64,000 nt of DNA from Pelodera strongyloides (taxonomy: Eukaryota > Nematoda > Chromadorea > Rhabditida > Rhabditidae), in assembly GCA_036852015.1 (NCBI GenBank), contig JAANDG010000173.1:124001-188000 (forward strand), written 5' to 3'. Made by a program: the position numbers and the translations under genes. The notes under the pieces are model-generated. The model saw only the letters and a list, made by a program, of their open reading frames with translations, ran no database searches and was not told where the DNA came from. Each line of letters starts with the position of its first letter. Within the stretch, counting starts at the first letter, position 1. Positions 20,043 through 33,800 of this stretch are shown here, piece by piece.

Positions 20043-23000
20043 ATGTCAAGATGGGTTCTTAAACTGCTTGTCACACTAAGTGTCTTAGACTTCTCCAGCT
20101 CTTTAAATGTGCTAATGTATGCCCCAACCCTATCTTATTCTCATGTGGCATTTCACACAAAAATCGCAGAAGCGCTCACTTCTAAAGGGCATCTTGTGGT
20201 AAGAGTTTTAGTTGTATTCTAGGTGATAACCTTGGAGTAATATAAACCTAAACTTGCCTAAGCTAAGCCTAAACTTGGTTGGAGGTGTGACCTTGATATG
20301 ATAACATTATATCGTGCAGTCTTACTGAATAACATGTGAGTAAAAATTATACCGGCAGTACGGTAGCTTGTAGCATCCAGTATGAGAGTGAACATTTATG
20401 AGCATATAAGTAAATTAAGTAAGAATGAAACTTATGGAAACGTTTAATTGCAGACATTACTACTGATATCTGTGGACGAAAGCGTCCCTTCTCCTACGAA
20501 TACTAATTTTACGGTCAGTTCCATTCAAGTGGAGTTTTCATTTCACAAGCTCTTTTGCTATCAAATAAAACTGGCGTAAGTGCAACAAATATTGTCACTG
20601 AATGTTTTACTTAATTAATAATTGTTTACGTTATCTAGGTAATTCGTCGTGATGTTGGTGTTGCTCACGGTACACTTCTCAAGACGTTATGGAGAAATCC
20701 GGACCCTTTTGAGGATTCCAATCCCCTAAATTGGAAGATTTTAGTGAAATTTGTGCGAGTTTCCGGAATATTTGTGGACGCGTGCAATGGTGAGCGTCTT
20801 ATGGTTTGTGGTAGAAACGCCTCAATTTGTCAAATGTTTTCTACGGTGTTTGTAACAATGCGCCATTGTGTCAATGCTCTGCAAAAATACACATAAAACA
20901 TGAAATCCTAAATTTTTAGTGCTTTACTGTGTCAATAATCGAAATTTGCTTGTATTTTTTCTATCACTAGTCGTCGAAGTTCTTCATACGCAAAAAAAAG
21001 AAACAAGCATTTTTTCAGCAATTTCTCAGGATTATGATCTGATGAAGAAATTAAAATCCTTAAATTTTAACGTGGGAACAGTGGAGCAATACGACTACTG
21101 TGCTTTTGGACTGTTCGAGAAAATCGGGGTTCCAGCAAAGGTTAGAGTTTGAGTGTTTTCTCTGAAACTTTTAGGGACATTACCTTTCGTATGTTTTCAA
21201 GGGATTGACTACCGTACGTATAACAACAAAAACAATTTAGGTGTGGCTCTCTGCCACCGGAATATATCAGAATCAGCCGGAAACGCTCGATGTAAATCAG
21301 CCTAAAAGCTACGTGCCAGGTATGTCGGAATTGTCGGATATAACATTGACACTGACCATCATGGAATACCAAAAACCCCGATATGGCCCCGATCAAGTCC
21401 CTCATCCGGGTTTTTTGGAAGAATCGGGGCCATATCGGTTTTTTTTTTTCGAAAATAATCGGGGCCATATCGGGGTTTCCACTGCTTATTTTGCTTATTT
21501 TTTCTACTGCTGTACATAAACATATATTCCCTATTCCAGAACTCTTCGCTCAATACAGTGATGAAATGACGCTGTTCGAACGAACGATCAATTTTGTCAT
21601 GGCACAGGTTCATTGTTTTTATTTTCTTTATTGTTAGTGTTTTTTGGCGCAATTCGGAGAAACCCCGGGCTCTGCAAACTACAGAACCTTATTGCTAAAA
21701 TGTTTGGTCCAAACTGTTTTTTATTTATTTCAGGTGATAGCGCTCGTAATGAACTTTTTGACCATTGGTCCACAGTCAAAAATCTGGCATAGGCAGGGAA
21801 TTTCCACTCGGTTGGATGAGGTGATTTTTGTTGAATTTAAGTGATAGATGATAGAGTAGGAATGAAGATATCCGTTTCGAGTACATTAGGGGATGCCATC
21901 TGTGATGGGGTGTTTAGTAAACAAATATTTCAGTTGTCCGCGAGGAGCTCTGCTGTCGTTGCAAATGTTCAACCTTGGTTTGATTTTCCCACTCCGACAA
22001 ACAATTTATTCTTCAACGTTGGGGGATTTACTGTGGACAAAAGGCCGCCAAAACTTGATCACGTTGGTATTTACATTTTCTGCGCGTCTCAACACGAAGC
22101 TTTGCACAGTCGCCGCGGGCGCTTGGGGGATCTCAGGGGTGTGCGAAGGGTGCGTGCCGTACAAAAAAACATTTGAAAAGTTGTTCGACGCACGAACGCT
22201 TGGAGTAGGCTCCCAGCCTCTCGCGGGAGGTGACAGAAAGCGAGGGAATCAACGGTAGGTAGAGACAAAGACAGGGGTTGCTCTGCTCGGATATACGCAC
22301 ACAGTTGGCGCGACTGTGGCATTCCCCGCAAAAAATGTGCCATGGTTGTTTTTCTACTATTTATGCCTGTGCTCGGACATTTCATTGTGCACCGCAGCAC
22401 ATTACTTGCATTGTAAAAAATCTTTCAGTTATTTTTAGGATTGGCAAGTAATAGCGGACGAGCGTCGCTTTGTTTTGGTAACATTTGGCTCAATCGCCAA
22501 GACTTCAGATATGCCAACGGAACTGAGAACAACTTTCTTTCAAGTAAGAAATTGTTTTTTCTTATCCTTTTTGTTTAACATCTGGAACATCCTACAAAAC
22601 ACTTGAATTTCACAATACGTTTCATATGGCTGTGAAAAAATCATGTTACAACTATACCCGTCACAAACCATTAAATTATAACGAGGACCTAGGACTATCT
22701 TATTATATAAAGGAGAAGAGTTTGTGGCCGGATGAATGTATTTGTGATTACGACCACAACGAATTTTTTCTACCTATTCACAAAATATGCACAATAGGAT
22801 CTTTTAACAGAAACGTTGGAATATACGCTTCAGACGTTTCATATAAATATGCGCACTTCAAGTATCGTTTAGATAGCATTTGATGTCGCCTCAGGCGGCG
22901 ATGGCCGTCTGGTACCATATAAAGATAATGTCTATTTCAGGTCTTTGGTCGCTTTCCGCATATAAACTTCATTGTCAAATACGAAACATTGAACTCCACG

Positions 23001-24493
23001 CGTCAACATTTCAATGAAAATGTTATATTAACAAAGTGGATCCCTCAATTATCTCTGATGGGTAAGTGGGCTATGAGAAGGCAGTGGAGGCTAGGGTGCA
23101 AAGTTATTTAAAGCGCAATACCGGCTGGTTTTTGAAACGCATCGTGGAGATCTTCATTTTAATGCATCATGCAAATGAGCATAATTTATTATAAAAAAAA
23201 TCGATCCCAATGCGACCCCCACTTAGCATAAATACATCCGAATCCAGTCATCCACGATGCGTTTCAAAATTCGGCCGGTATTTCGCTTTGAAGCGTTGGC
23301 TCACGGGAAAATAGTTTCGTGGAATTCCCTTATACAATTTTTGTGAAAACCGCATCGCATATTCAGCCCATCACAACTTTGCCTCGATAATTACACATGG
23401 AGGTTGGAGTAGTATTTTGGAAGCCGTTTCTTTTGGAAGACCACTTCTACTAATGCCACTTTTTGCCGGTAGGTCTTAAGTTTTGCTGTTTAGGGTTGCA
23501 ATTGGAAGGTTAGTTCCCTAACTAAGTTTAGGGTCACTTGTTGATTCCCCACTGCCTGTCACAGTCACTGCATTACCAGCCTGCTCGAACATTAAGTTAT
23601 TTAGTAACGTTCAATTGTGTTACTATTATAGAATAGTTTTTATGTGCTAATTACCGTACGTAAGCTACAGTATGTTGAAATAATTGTCTTTTATGACACT
23701 TTATTATAGATCACGCAAGGAATTCAAAAGTTGTGGAGAGCAAGGGAGTCGGTTTAATTGTTGATAAATTACGAGTGACACGTGAAGAACTGACACACAA
23801 ACTACATAGGATTCTATCCGAGGACAGGTAGTTTCTTCCCTTTATCCTGCCAGTTTTGAGATATTTAATCCGTTAAAGCGAAATACCGGCTTTTTTTTGA
23901 AAAGCATCGTGAACAGCTGAATTCTTACTTATTTATGCAAATTTGCTCGAATTCTTTTTATTCTATTTATGTTCCTTTTCGCTTTTATTATAATCAGAAA
24001 CGTCAGTTACCCGGCTCATAGCTCTTCCTTTCGCCTTATTTCCGTAGAAAAAGTTTATTTACTAGGTTAAATACAAAAAAATTACATACAAAATTGCTCT
24101 TGTAGATAGTACAAGCAATTACCCATGCGTCTGGATTTTTTCATTTCTTTTTGTAATTATATAATTTTTCTATCTTTCAGTTTTCTCCTCCGTGCTCGTC
24201 ATTTTCGCGTTCTTTTCGACTCATGGAAATCTCCAACTTCTGAGTCTTCTTTACTTGATTTTGTCGTCCGTCGAGCCTATCGGAAGACGCTATCTCCTGA
24301 TAGATTCCACAACCAATGGAGGAGTCCCGTCTACAGTAATCTGAATACTAAGCAATACAGTAACCCGAAGATAGCTTGTACATCAGGTTACACATCATAT
24401 TTCCAACCCAACTTCACATCATTGATAAGCAAACAATTTTCAAGTAATTGCCCACAAAAGTTCAATTTTATATTAGATTCTCGAGTCAATTAG
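20043..24493 (+). CDS. UDP-glycosyltransferase (GT1 family), anchorless C-terminus
   Basis: Transfers a sugar from a UDP-sugar to small lipophilic acceptors, usually in the ER lumen. Thirteen exons in phase: 20043-20198, 20454-20513, 20639-20789, 20971-21140, 21241-21319, 21540-21607, 21734-21820, 21934-22062, 22439-22543, 22941-23061, 23367-23468, 23710-23827, 24181-24493; 552 residues. An N-terminal signal peptide (MSRWVLKLLVTLSVLDFSSS) is followed by LNVLMYAPTLSYSHV. The acceptor half has EQYDYCAFGLFEKIGVP. The donor half has FVLVTFGSIAK, the signature core WIPQ..HHNFASIITHGGW, then FGRPLLLMPLFADHARN. The last exon encodes a Ser/Asn-rich tail where family members normally have a transmembrane helix and a short Lys-rich cytosolic tail; no hydrophobic segment is visible. 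Starts directly after TTTCAG. Possible poly(A) signal AATAAA at 24605. Which of the many nematode ugt genes it matches cannot be told. Confidence 0.9.
21376..21478. repeat. GATATGGCCCCGAT inverted/direct repeat cluster in UGT intron 5
   Basis: CCCCGATATGGCCCCGAT occurs once forward and its inverse twice (ATCGGGGCCATATCGG), allowing two alternative hairpins within 100 bp. Possibly a small fold-back element. Confidence 0.6.
23107..23292. mobile_element. Fold-back element, family A (copy A4), in UGT intron 10
   Basis: TTTAAAGCGCAATACCGGC ... GGCCGGTATTTCGCTTTGAA, with arms extending through GTTTTTGAAACGCATCGTGGA. A decayed piece of family E (CTCACGGGAAAATAG...GTGAAAACCGC) follows to about 23358. 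Confidence 0.75.
23873..23960. mobile_element. Single family A arm (A5), in UGT intron 12
   Basis: GTTAAAGCGAAATACCGGC followed by family A interior (TTATGCAAATTTGCTCGAATT). No inverted partner is found downstream, so this is a truncated copy. Confidence 0.6.
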
Positions 24494-26555
24494 TTGATCA
24501 GTTTTAATAATAGGCCTGATAGTTTAGCTTTTTATCCTTTGTTGTACTTGTACGGTCCAGCCGACGATAACTATTTGTACGGGTAGTATGCTATAGCTAT
24601 AATTAATAAATTCCAATGATCTGTTATTGTGTGTGTTTTTTTAACATGAAGATAAAACAACAAAATATTAGTAAGACTTAAAAATGATCCCAATCCCAAG
24701 AAAGGTCATTTGTTACTTCACCGAACTTGCAACTTGCTACATAGCATAAGCTAGGTCAATTCTTAGCAAACTGTTTCCAAAGAGAACCGTACTTTAATGT
24801 CGGGGCTTTGCGTCGCGGGATGTGAACATTATTGGAAAAGTTTCAACCCCTAAAAGGGCGCTCATATTAGCGCCAAGTGAAAATTCGCGCACTTCTGGCG
24901 CCCCTGCGTTTCTTGAGTGGCGAATTTGAATTAATTTGCAATGCATTTCTTTGCTCACATCAGACGTAAATTTGAAAGTGTACAGACACTACATGCATAT
25001 ATGGTGTGCTTTAGTATAGATGACGTGCATAAGTGCTTGCATGACACCTGTCGCTAAAAAGTAATTAGCATAGATGATCAGAAATTACGTTGCAGAGAGA
25101 ACGGTAGACAGAAAAGCGGAGCACGACTTGCTCCCGCCTACCAGCCTTTTGGGGGCAGTGTCAATTTTACAAGCGGCATTGAAACGGCGTTCATTTTCCA
25201 CCGAGACCGTGCTTAAAGTCCGCTCGGAATAGGATTGGCTTGCGATTTTGCTTGCCGATGTCATTCCGCTTACACATCCACTTTCTCGCTGTATCATAAT
25301 TATAGGGTTTGTTACTGATGAAGTGTGCCTTGGTGTTAGACATCTCAAAGAGGCAAACTACACTAGTTCATTATGACTTTTACCCGAATCCAATTTTAGG
25401 AAAACATTTGAATGTCATATATAATTAACGCGTCATGTGCAAAGTTTACGCAAAAGTCTACAACCTATTGTCTATAATGAGATAAAATGGTCATGCACTG
25501 CAGATACTTCCGAACTTACAATTAGAATGCAGTATTTTCCTTATTTTGCTGCGTCATCGAACTCGTGCTTCTTATGTTTTATGCTCGCTGCTTGCAACAC
25601 TTAATAGAACAAATTGAATGTCTTTTTTGTAAGCGAAAATCCGTTTTAGAAGCTCTTTTGTCATTGTAATCCAATTTTTCCATACGACAGACGTGTGCGT
25701 TCGTTCGGATTCTAGAAAGACTACAGAAGAATCACAAATGATTATTTTTTTTGTACTCAAATTTTTTGTCCTCTAGTTGTTTTTGGCCCATTTATTGAAG
25801 ATCAGTAGGTGAAGGTACCGGTTGGTGAACCTGGATCAACGACAAATCATGAAACTTACTTCTCTACACATGGAAAGCAATGCAAACATGGAAAAGCCAT
25901 GCTTTTCTGCGGAAACAAGCAAGTAGGAACTAGGAATGTTCGCAGACACTGTTTTGTCCATAGAACTTCACTTATGATTGAGAGTAACCCTCGCCTATTC
26001 CTGTAAACCTAATGTTTTTATTTGGTGCTTTTATTTTAATCAGATTTACATTTTCACGTTTCATAGTTATTCATTGTGGTATTGCCTCGACAAAACGTGT
26101 GCGACATTTTATGTTCGTAATAAATGTTATGTTATGTTAATGTTAAGTATGTTTGTTGTATTGCATGCGATTGGAGCCTTACCGTACACCTACAAGTCTC
26201 TTCGCGCTTTCGCAGTAGACAAAACAAAGAAGTGTGCACGAAGCGTGTGCAATTCCAGTTGTTGCCACTTGGCGCACGCGCGCACATATGGCGCTGTCTT
26301 TTTAGCATCATATTATACTTTATTGAATTATGATGCTTTATGTCATTAGTTACTTTGCCGTTTACCTTGCTCAAGGCAACAATCAAAGGAAGTGAGTTAT
26401 TAGTCGTTCATCTCGGCCCTAAAAAAGTCCAAGTTTCGCATAACCTAGCATCACTAATTGCCCCCGCCTTTTGGTTTACGTTCATACTTTTCATATGACA
26501 AATTCAATTGTTTAGCGTTTCTGAATTTATGTCTATTTTTTTCTCTCTACTCTCT

Positions 26556-26557
26556 GA

Positions 26558-26588
<31 letters not shown>

Positions 26589-26590
26589 CT
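26556..26590. repeat. (CT)n microsatellite
   Basis: About 17 CT units on the plus strand. Makes false open frames rich in Leu and Ser. Confidence 0.9.
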
Positions 26591-27785
26591 TCATTCTCAC
26601 TCGTCCTTTTCTCCTTTTTTTAGTCATCCTGATTTCCTTATTCCGTTCGGAATCTTTTTGATTCTTCGGGAATTTATTCAGCAAAAAAGGTCGAGATCTT
26701 CGACCTCGCAACAAAAATCATGAATCGTAGAAAGTAAGTAGAAGCAACTCAACTATAGAGTTATATGAACACGATTGTGCGTAATCTATAATTCAACTAC
26801 GTCTTAAGCGTGTTGAAGCCTAAACTAGAGAACTGCATTGCATGTATTATATGCAAATTTCCATGTTTGGGTCGGAATTTGCATCATGGAAATGCAGTTG
26901 TCAAGACGGATACTTTCCAAAGACACGTGACATACCGCTTTAGTTAGTTGTTTAGTTACGATGCAATTCCTGCTGAACGATGAACCTTGAACGCTAAATT
27001 ACGCCATTACTTATTCAACACGTGGTTTGTGCAAGCGCATAATTACTAGAAGTTCGACGGTGAGATTCATGTTTTTGGTTTTGTATCGTCATTATTCTTG
27101 TCTACCTATCCTACTGTAGCCTAATGCATTTTCTATATGTTCCCCATTTTTCTTTCCTCGTCCAGTTCACCCCTGTAATGTATTTAATCACTTATTTCCT
27201 TTTCGAGCCTTACTCGCTTCGTTTGTACATACATACCAAACCTTAGATTCTCTCAAAAAAGAAAACAACTTTTTTTTCGAACGAATCATGCCAAGTTTTT
27301 ACTAAGTCAAGAACTTCAGCGTCTTTGATCGTACGTTATATTTACACTATTCATGAAACGTTTTTTATTTAAATTTTAAGAAATTTCCATGTCATTTGTC
27401 CTTCCTGGTATCATTCCGCCTCCTCTCTCTTTCTCTTTCTTTGATTCTCTCTTTTTCTCTTCCTCTCTGTTTTTCTTTCTCAAAAACCCTCCCTCCTCCC
27501 CTGTCTCTCTATCTCTGCCTCCCTATTCTGTCACCTGTGAATTTTTTTTCTCTGCGAATGACGAGAAGCTTACGAAATTCACTGTCTATGTTATGTAAGT
27601 GATGAGGCGAGATCTACTTGGAATAAAAACTCAAGAATTCATCTGTGGCAATGGACGGTTTCTGAAAGGAACTTCTCGCACGTGTTGGAAATTCAATTTA
27701 ACAAATCAAAAACTTCCTGTCTCGGCAAGACTTCATCTCAAGTGTTTGCCTTTCAATTTTTCGCTTTTTTTCGGCTTTTTTTATC

Positions 27786-27872
27786 TTGGTTTTCTCTCTC
27801 TCTCTGTCTCTGTCTCTTTCTCTCTCTCTGGCTGTCTGTCTCTCTGTCTCTCTCGCTCTCTTTTTCATTATC
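27786..27872. repeat. Imperfect CT/GT-rich microsatellite
   Basis: Runs of CTCTCTCT interrupted by CTGT units on the plus strand. Low complexity, not coding. Confidence 0.85.
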
Positions 27873-28320
27873 CCTGTTTTTAATATGTATGTTTGGCTTA
27901 TAATGAGGTTATTCAGTGTCTTTGTTTTAGAGCACAATTCGGGGCCACACCATAAAAACGTGTCTGACCGACATATATTCATGTACATCTGTTTTCCCTT
28001 CTTGGGCAAGAAAAAAACGACCCGAATGGTTTTGCCTAAAAGACTTCTTTGTTTATTTGAGAGTTGTCTTTGTTTTGTTCTACTGCCATCTCCTTATTAT
28101 ACACGGTTCAGTGGGTCAGACGGCGGGACGATATGCTAGTGACGCTCAAGTGGTATTGGACAAGCCAGTCACCGAATCTCACTTTTTGTATCATGCACTT
28201 GAAACATCATGATCCAGCTCATAGTATGTTATGAACCTGACGACCCCGAATCCTTCGATGATCCGGCAACTGGAGGAAATACTGCTGAGAGAGAGAGGAA
28301 GCGCAGCGGTACCGTGCCTG

Positions 28321-28397
28321 CCCCCCCCCCCCCCCACCCCCCCACCCCCCCCACACCCCCCCCCCCACCCCCCCCCCCCCCCCCGCCCCCCCCCCCC

Positions 28398-28447
<50 letters not shown>

Positions 28448-28498
28448 ACCCCCCCCCCCCCCCCCCCCCCCCCACCCCCCCCCCCCCCCCCCCCCCCC
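28321..28498. repeat. 178-bp poly-C (poly-G) tract flanked by 12-bp direct repeats
   Basis: Almost pure C with a few single A and one G. Exactly flanked by GTACCGTGCCTG at 28309-28320 and 28499-28510. The G-rich minus strand could form G-quadruplexes. The length may be affected by sequencing or assembly error. Confidence 0.9.
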
Positions 28499-28843
28499 GT
28501 ACCGTGCCTGTGTACGTGTACCCCTGCTTGGTCGACCTCCTCCGACCAGGCCGCTAGACCGGGACTAACAAGGGACCTAAGAAAGGGCCTAAGTAACTCT
28601 GTCACCATACGTATAACTCGAAACATTTGAATAAAAGAGAGATCAGCCAAATGGAACTCGTTATTGATCGAGTTCTATTTTCATAGTATAGAAATATGAC
28701 GCACATGATTCAGTTTATTTACTGATAATAGTATTTACTGTTTAGAAAATAAGTTTATTTTCGTGAGGATCGTTTGTATTCGTCGGATTTTTTCTTTGCA
28801 ACATTATGCCATACCAACTACAAAATATATTTTGTACAGGAAT

Positions 28844-30847
28844 ATGGTAACGTCATTGCGGAACTTGTTGGCGTGCCTGTGCCTTCATTTCAGTGTCAAT
28901 TGTCACTGTAAGTCTGTACTTTTAATAGTTGGCGTTTTTATGGAGGTAAATTTGTCATGGCAAACTAGTAAGTGATACCATACGTCAATAAACGTACATC
29001 GATTCTCCCAAGAATGATTATAAATTTCTAAGTTACATTACCCTAAATCCTAAATCTAAATGGACTCCTTGCGGGGATACGAGACCTCAAAATTGGCTAT
29101 CGATTTTGGCCGAAAAAAATTAAGTGGAGATTATTTATCAAAATTAAGTTTTTTTTTTATATTGTATGCTTCTGTGTGAGAAGGAAATAATACATTTTCA
29201 CTTTCTTTTTTTTTCGTCAAAAATCGACAGTCAACTTTGATTTGAGGAGGTCTTACATTTCCACATAGATACACGCTTAGGGTAGTCTTATATATAGGGT
29301 TTTAGTTTTATGATCCTTGTCGGATGGAGAATTACATAAATAATTAACATCAAGTCGAATTTTGGGTGGCGATTTCCATCTCGCATTCCTATTTCCAATG
29401 AAACTAGGATGACAAACGTCACAATGAACAACATACGCGTTATTTGAACATTCAATATTTAGTACTTTCAGAAATCAGTGGTCCATTCACTCGATCCCTT
29501 AGCATTCAGATTCTTATATGACTTTAAACTTACACTTTACATCTTACTTACGCCCTGCGCTCTCCAGTTATTTCACGTTCTTTTTTCGCATAGGATTTCT
29601 TCATAATAAGACCGTTGAGGCGGAATTTGATATTTGCTGACACAATGAAGGAACGGATTGACTTTTAGCCTCGGAATTGGTGCTTGAGCGATTCTTTAGG
29701 AAAAAGAAGAATAGACATAAATTAATGATATTTTTCTGAATTAGTGGCGAGGGCGGAAGTAGCCAAGTATTCAAAATTAATGCCTAGGTTTTACCTTAGA
29801 ATACCAAGTTTTCTGTGTTGATTTAGAACATTTAGTTAGTTAGTTAGGTATAGTGGGGAAGATAAGACAGAAAGCGATATATGTTGCTGCACAACAATGC
29901 TGCTTCTGAGATAATTTGTCATCATGGACACTGAATTTGAACTGCGAAATGAAAAATTGAGGTTTCGGTCGGGCGGGAATCGAACCCGCATCTTTGGTTA
30001 CCCATCATGGATCATGGACACTGTAGCTCCTTCTATTACGGACATTATGGTTTCAGTTCTTATATGCTTTAGACAACGACACCTCGCTGATTCTACGCGA
30101 TATCTTCACCGACTACGACAAGCGAGTTATTCCTTTCACAAATGGTCCCGTTATGGTCAATATGACCATCGTACTCGGAATATTGATCGAATTGGTGGGT
30201 ATTTATTGATTGTTGCCCCCTTTGCACGTGATACCAATCGATGTTCCCGATGTATTACATAACAAGAAATGCGGAACCATCGTATTATTCGTATTTGGTG
30301 TTTCACCGATACACAGTGGGGAATGAATTTCCGGAACCATGTGGTATGCGCCCGTATGTGTACGTGCGTTTTTCACAACCCAAATTACTAGAAAAAGGAT
30401 ATATTTTCCCGTTGGTTTCTTCCAGTCATAGTTTCATGCTTTCTTTCGATTTTTGCTTTGTTTGATATTTCCAACCATCAAAATTTGGCACAACCCCTCA
30501 TTGTCAGCCTGCCGGGGCTATTCAGCTATACCGCATCTTCTTTACGATTAGTTATTACACTATCCCACTCGATTAATAATTTGTCTACCCAGACTGACCC
30601 CCAGACCCAGGAAGCACTTTGAATTTAATTTCCATAAATTCTCTGAATTTGCCCGTACGGGCTTTTTTACCACCCAATTCTTCTTGAAACCAGCACGTTT
30701 TCTATTATCTGGCAGGATCCCAAATTCGAGATGTTTAAATATTCGCGTTGTTAATTTGACGCGTTGTCAGCACCCACACGCGGTCATACGAGAAGATATT
30801 GAGGGAAATAATTGGTGGGACGAATAACATACAAAAAGTTGAAGCAT

Positions 30848-30890
<43 letters not shown>

Positions 30891-33800
30891 GAGAGGGAGA
30901 GAGGGGGAGAGAGAAAGAGAGAGAGAGAGTAAGGAAGAGAGAGTGAGAGAGAGAGATCTCTCTGAGAGATCTGAGAGAGGGAGAGAGAGAAAGAGAGAGA
31001 GTGAGGAAGAGAGAGTGAGAGAGAGAGTGCATGCGTATGTACTAATCGTACTTCTTCATTCGAATAATTGGGGATCCGATGCAAGTTTTGGAAATAGTAC
31101 ATGAAGAAGTCCACGGAAATACTGAATTTCACGACAATTCCTAATGTTCGTGGCAATTGTTGATTTATAATTTGAATTTATTTCAGAGAGAAAACGAGCA
31201 AATAGCTGCGTTCGTGATTTCCCATACGCAAAGGTGGTTTGATTGCAGGTACGGAAATATATGAATCCTTACAAATTTACCCTCTCATGTATAACGTTAA
31301 ACATGAAACATTTATTACAATAATACACGCATCACAATTGGTGGAAAAAGGAAAAATGACACAAAACTCAATACTAGCAATATTATGTTAATGATGCCAG
31401 TGGCCCCGACCCTTTAGTCCTCCGAAAAAATATACTTCAGATTAACCTGGAACCCGGGAAAGTATCGAGGCCAGAAGGAAGTTATAGTGCCCCAATATAT
31501 GGTGTGGATGCCCAAGTTATTTGTCTACAACAGGTAGGATCACAAAGGGCTAACGGCGCTAACGTAAAGACAAGCTTCGTGGATACTTATGTGATGCTTG
31601 AAACGAATGATCAAAGGGTTCTGTTTTTGAAATGTACCAACTGTTGTACGATAACTAGACTCAAAATCGCGCACACTATGTAGAAAAACAGCGTCCGTTT
31701 TACGTTTCAAATGATGTTATCAAATTTTATGTTTAGAATCTACAATATTGTTTAGTATTTTACCTTTTATTATTAGTAAAAACATGATGCATTTTAGCCT
31801 GGAAACCAATGAGATGTTGACTCCTCATCGGGCTGACGTGAGGGTATGTTGTACAGAAACACAAATTAAGGAAAAATACGGTTTATTCAACATAAACCTA
31901 CCCTTTTTCCCTTTTATAGGTATATTCGGATGGTGCTGTCAAGGTGAACCTCCCCGAGAAACTTTCGTGCATTTGTCGTATTGAAACAGGTGATAAGTTC
32001 ATTTACTATACTTTTCTTATTTAAAGCGGTACAACCGCCGGTTTTTGAAACTTATAATGGACGCTGCATTCCCATATAGTGCGCGTGAATGACGTTTCAA
32101 ACGGTTCAAAAACCGGTCTTTATATCGCTCTAATATCAAAGAAGAAGACAATTAATCGACTACTTTTCTATGAAAATATAAGTGAGAAAGAAACCGCCTT
32201 GCTTACATCTATCTAGTAGCAACCAAATGAGTCATCTTCACTTGTAGAAATAATGGAAAAAAATACGCGTCTGGTTCACGGGAAACAGTTTTGTTTTCCA
32301 GAAATGTTTCCTTTCGACTCTCAGTTCTGTGCGGTCGCCCTCGCTTCACCACTTCTGAATATAGAAGAGATGATTGTGAATGCGTCGTCGCCACCGAGAG
32401 ATTCTTACTTTACGGTACTGTGCTTATCCTCATTGTAGGGAACTGTATGAGTACTGTACTTATCCTCGGTACTATACGGTACGTGGGTACAGTACTGTAA
32501 TTATCCTCGAACTGTGCAGTACTGTACTTATCCTCACTGTAGGGAACTGTATGAGTTTATTTTAAAAAGCAAAGGTGTCATCACTCATTACTCACTCGAT
32601 CCCTCGGTCTTGTCGCATTTACATCCTTTTCATTGATGGGCGCTTTGTATTTCCTGCAATTGGTTTGCAGTTTGGGTTCCGACACCTTTGTATTGCTAGA
32701 GCCAGCGTAATTCTGACCGCCTCTAGATTATCTGGCCATGCTGGTTGTCGATTAGCACATAGTTTCGCTTTAATCGATTCGACGAATGCATGTATTCCAA
32801 TTACTAAACCCGTATTATTGATTGATTGTTTTTTTCCAGGGAAATGCGGAGTGGCACTTGTTCAACATAACAGTCAGACAAATGACCTTCTTGGAAGAAG
32901 GAGAATATCGAGTGGAAGTGCATTATATATTCCACCTGCAGCGTCGTCCCATCTACTATTTGACAGTAATCGTGGCCCCGACCTTCCTCATCTCTGCGCT
33001 CTCCATTCTCGGCATATTCTCTCCCGGCTCGTCGGATGGACCTCGCAGCGAAAAGGTATACTGTATTTATTTGAACCCACAATAATTGTTTAGTGGTCAT
33101 GACATCGCCCTGCATTGGAACTACTGTATTCTTTTCAGAGCTCTTCTAACGATAACGTACGGTATCATGTGAATGCCTTAGAGAGCACCTAGTAGTGTTC
33201 CGAATCACTGTTTGTGTTGCGTTGTATTGTTTGGTGGCATTAGTTTATAACAGTTTTCTGATTCTTAGGTCTTCTGTTGTTTTATAAAGAGTATCCCAAT
33301 TACCCTAGAAACCCAGTCGGCCCTCTTGGTCTTGGCATACTCAGCACTTATTGGTTGATGTGTAAACATCTGCTTGTTTCTATGAGTGCATACATCTTTA
33401 ATCTTGTAGGTGTCGCTGGGTCTCGGCAGTCTTCTTGCAATGACCGTACTTCTTGGAATCGTCGCTGGCGCTATGCCAAAGAGTAACGCTATTCCCCTAT
33501 TGGGTAAGTTGAGTTATTTACGGGGTAAAAGTAATGTGTGGTAGCATATAAAGGACAACGTATTCCCCGCTATACACACCGATTATGTGTCATTATATGG
33601 CTCTTCAGGAATTCATGGAATATGATTTGTATATAATACAAATCAAATGTTGTGGGTGTATGCAGTCGTCCCATAGACACTTACCCATATATTATTCCAC
33701 TCAAATACGCTTACAATAATAAAGTATACTTTTTTAAATTAAACGACATTTGAGGCGGTGAACAATTACACTAAGGATTTTTCATGTCAATATTAATTTG

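Larger units (their letters stand above)
24494..28843. other. 4.3-kb region without a supportable gene
   Basis: Holds the UGT 3' UTR, CT microsatellites near 26556-26590, 27416-27530 and 27791-27870, and the poly-C tract. Short open stretches exist (for example 25172-25336 minus and 25809-26006 plus), but none joins a convincing exon chain. An ATGAATCGTAGAAA|GTAAG start-donor motif at 26719 might be a small first exon, but no partner exon was found. The last kilobase should contain the ion-channel promoter. Confidence 0.5.

Noticed and set aside
25085..25348. Minus-strand open frames of 50-87 codons with good codon variety
   Set aside because: No partner exons, no start context and no recognised motif; not enough for a gene.
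28191..28650. Long Gly-rich or Pro-rich open frames on both strands
   Set aside because: They are only the poly-C/poly-G tract read in different frames; no splice context or conserved residues.
30784..31156. Ser/Leu-rich minus-strand ORFs
   Set aside because: Produced by the (GA)n microsatellite inside an ion-channel intron.
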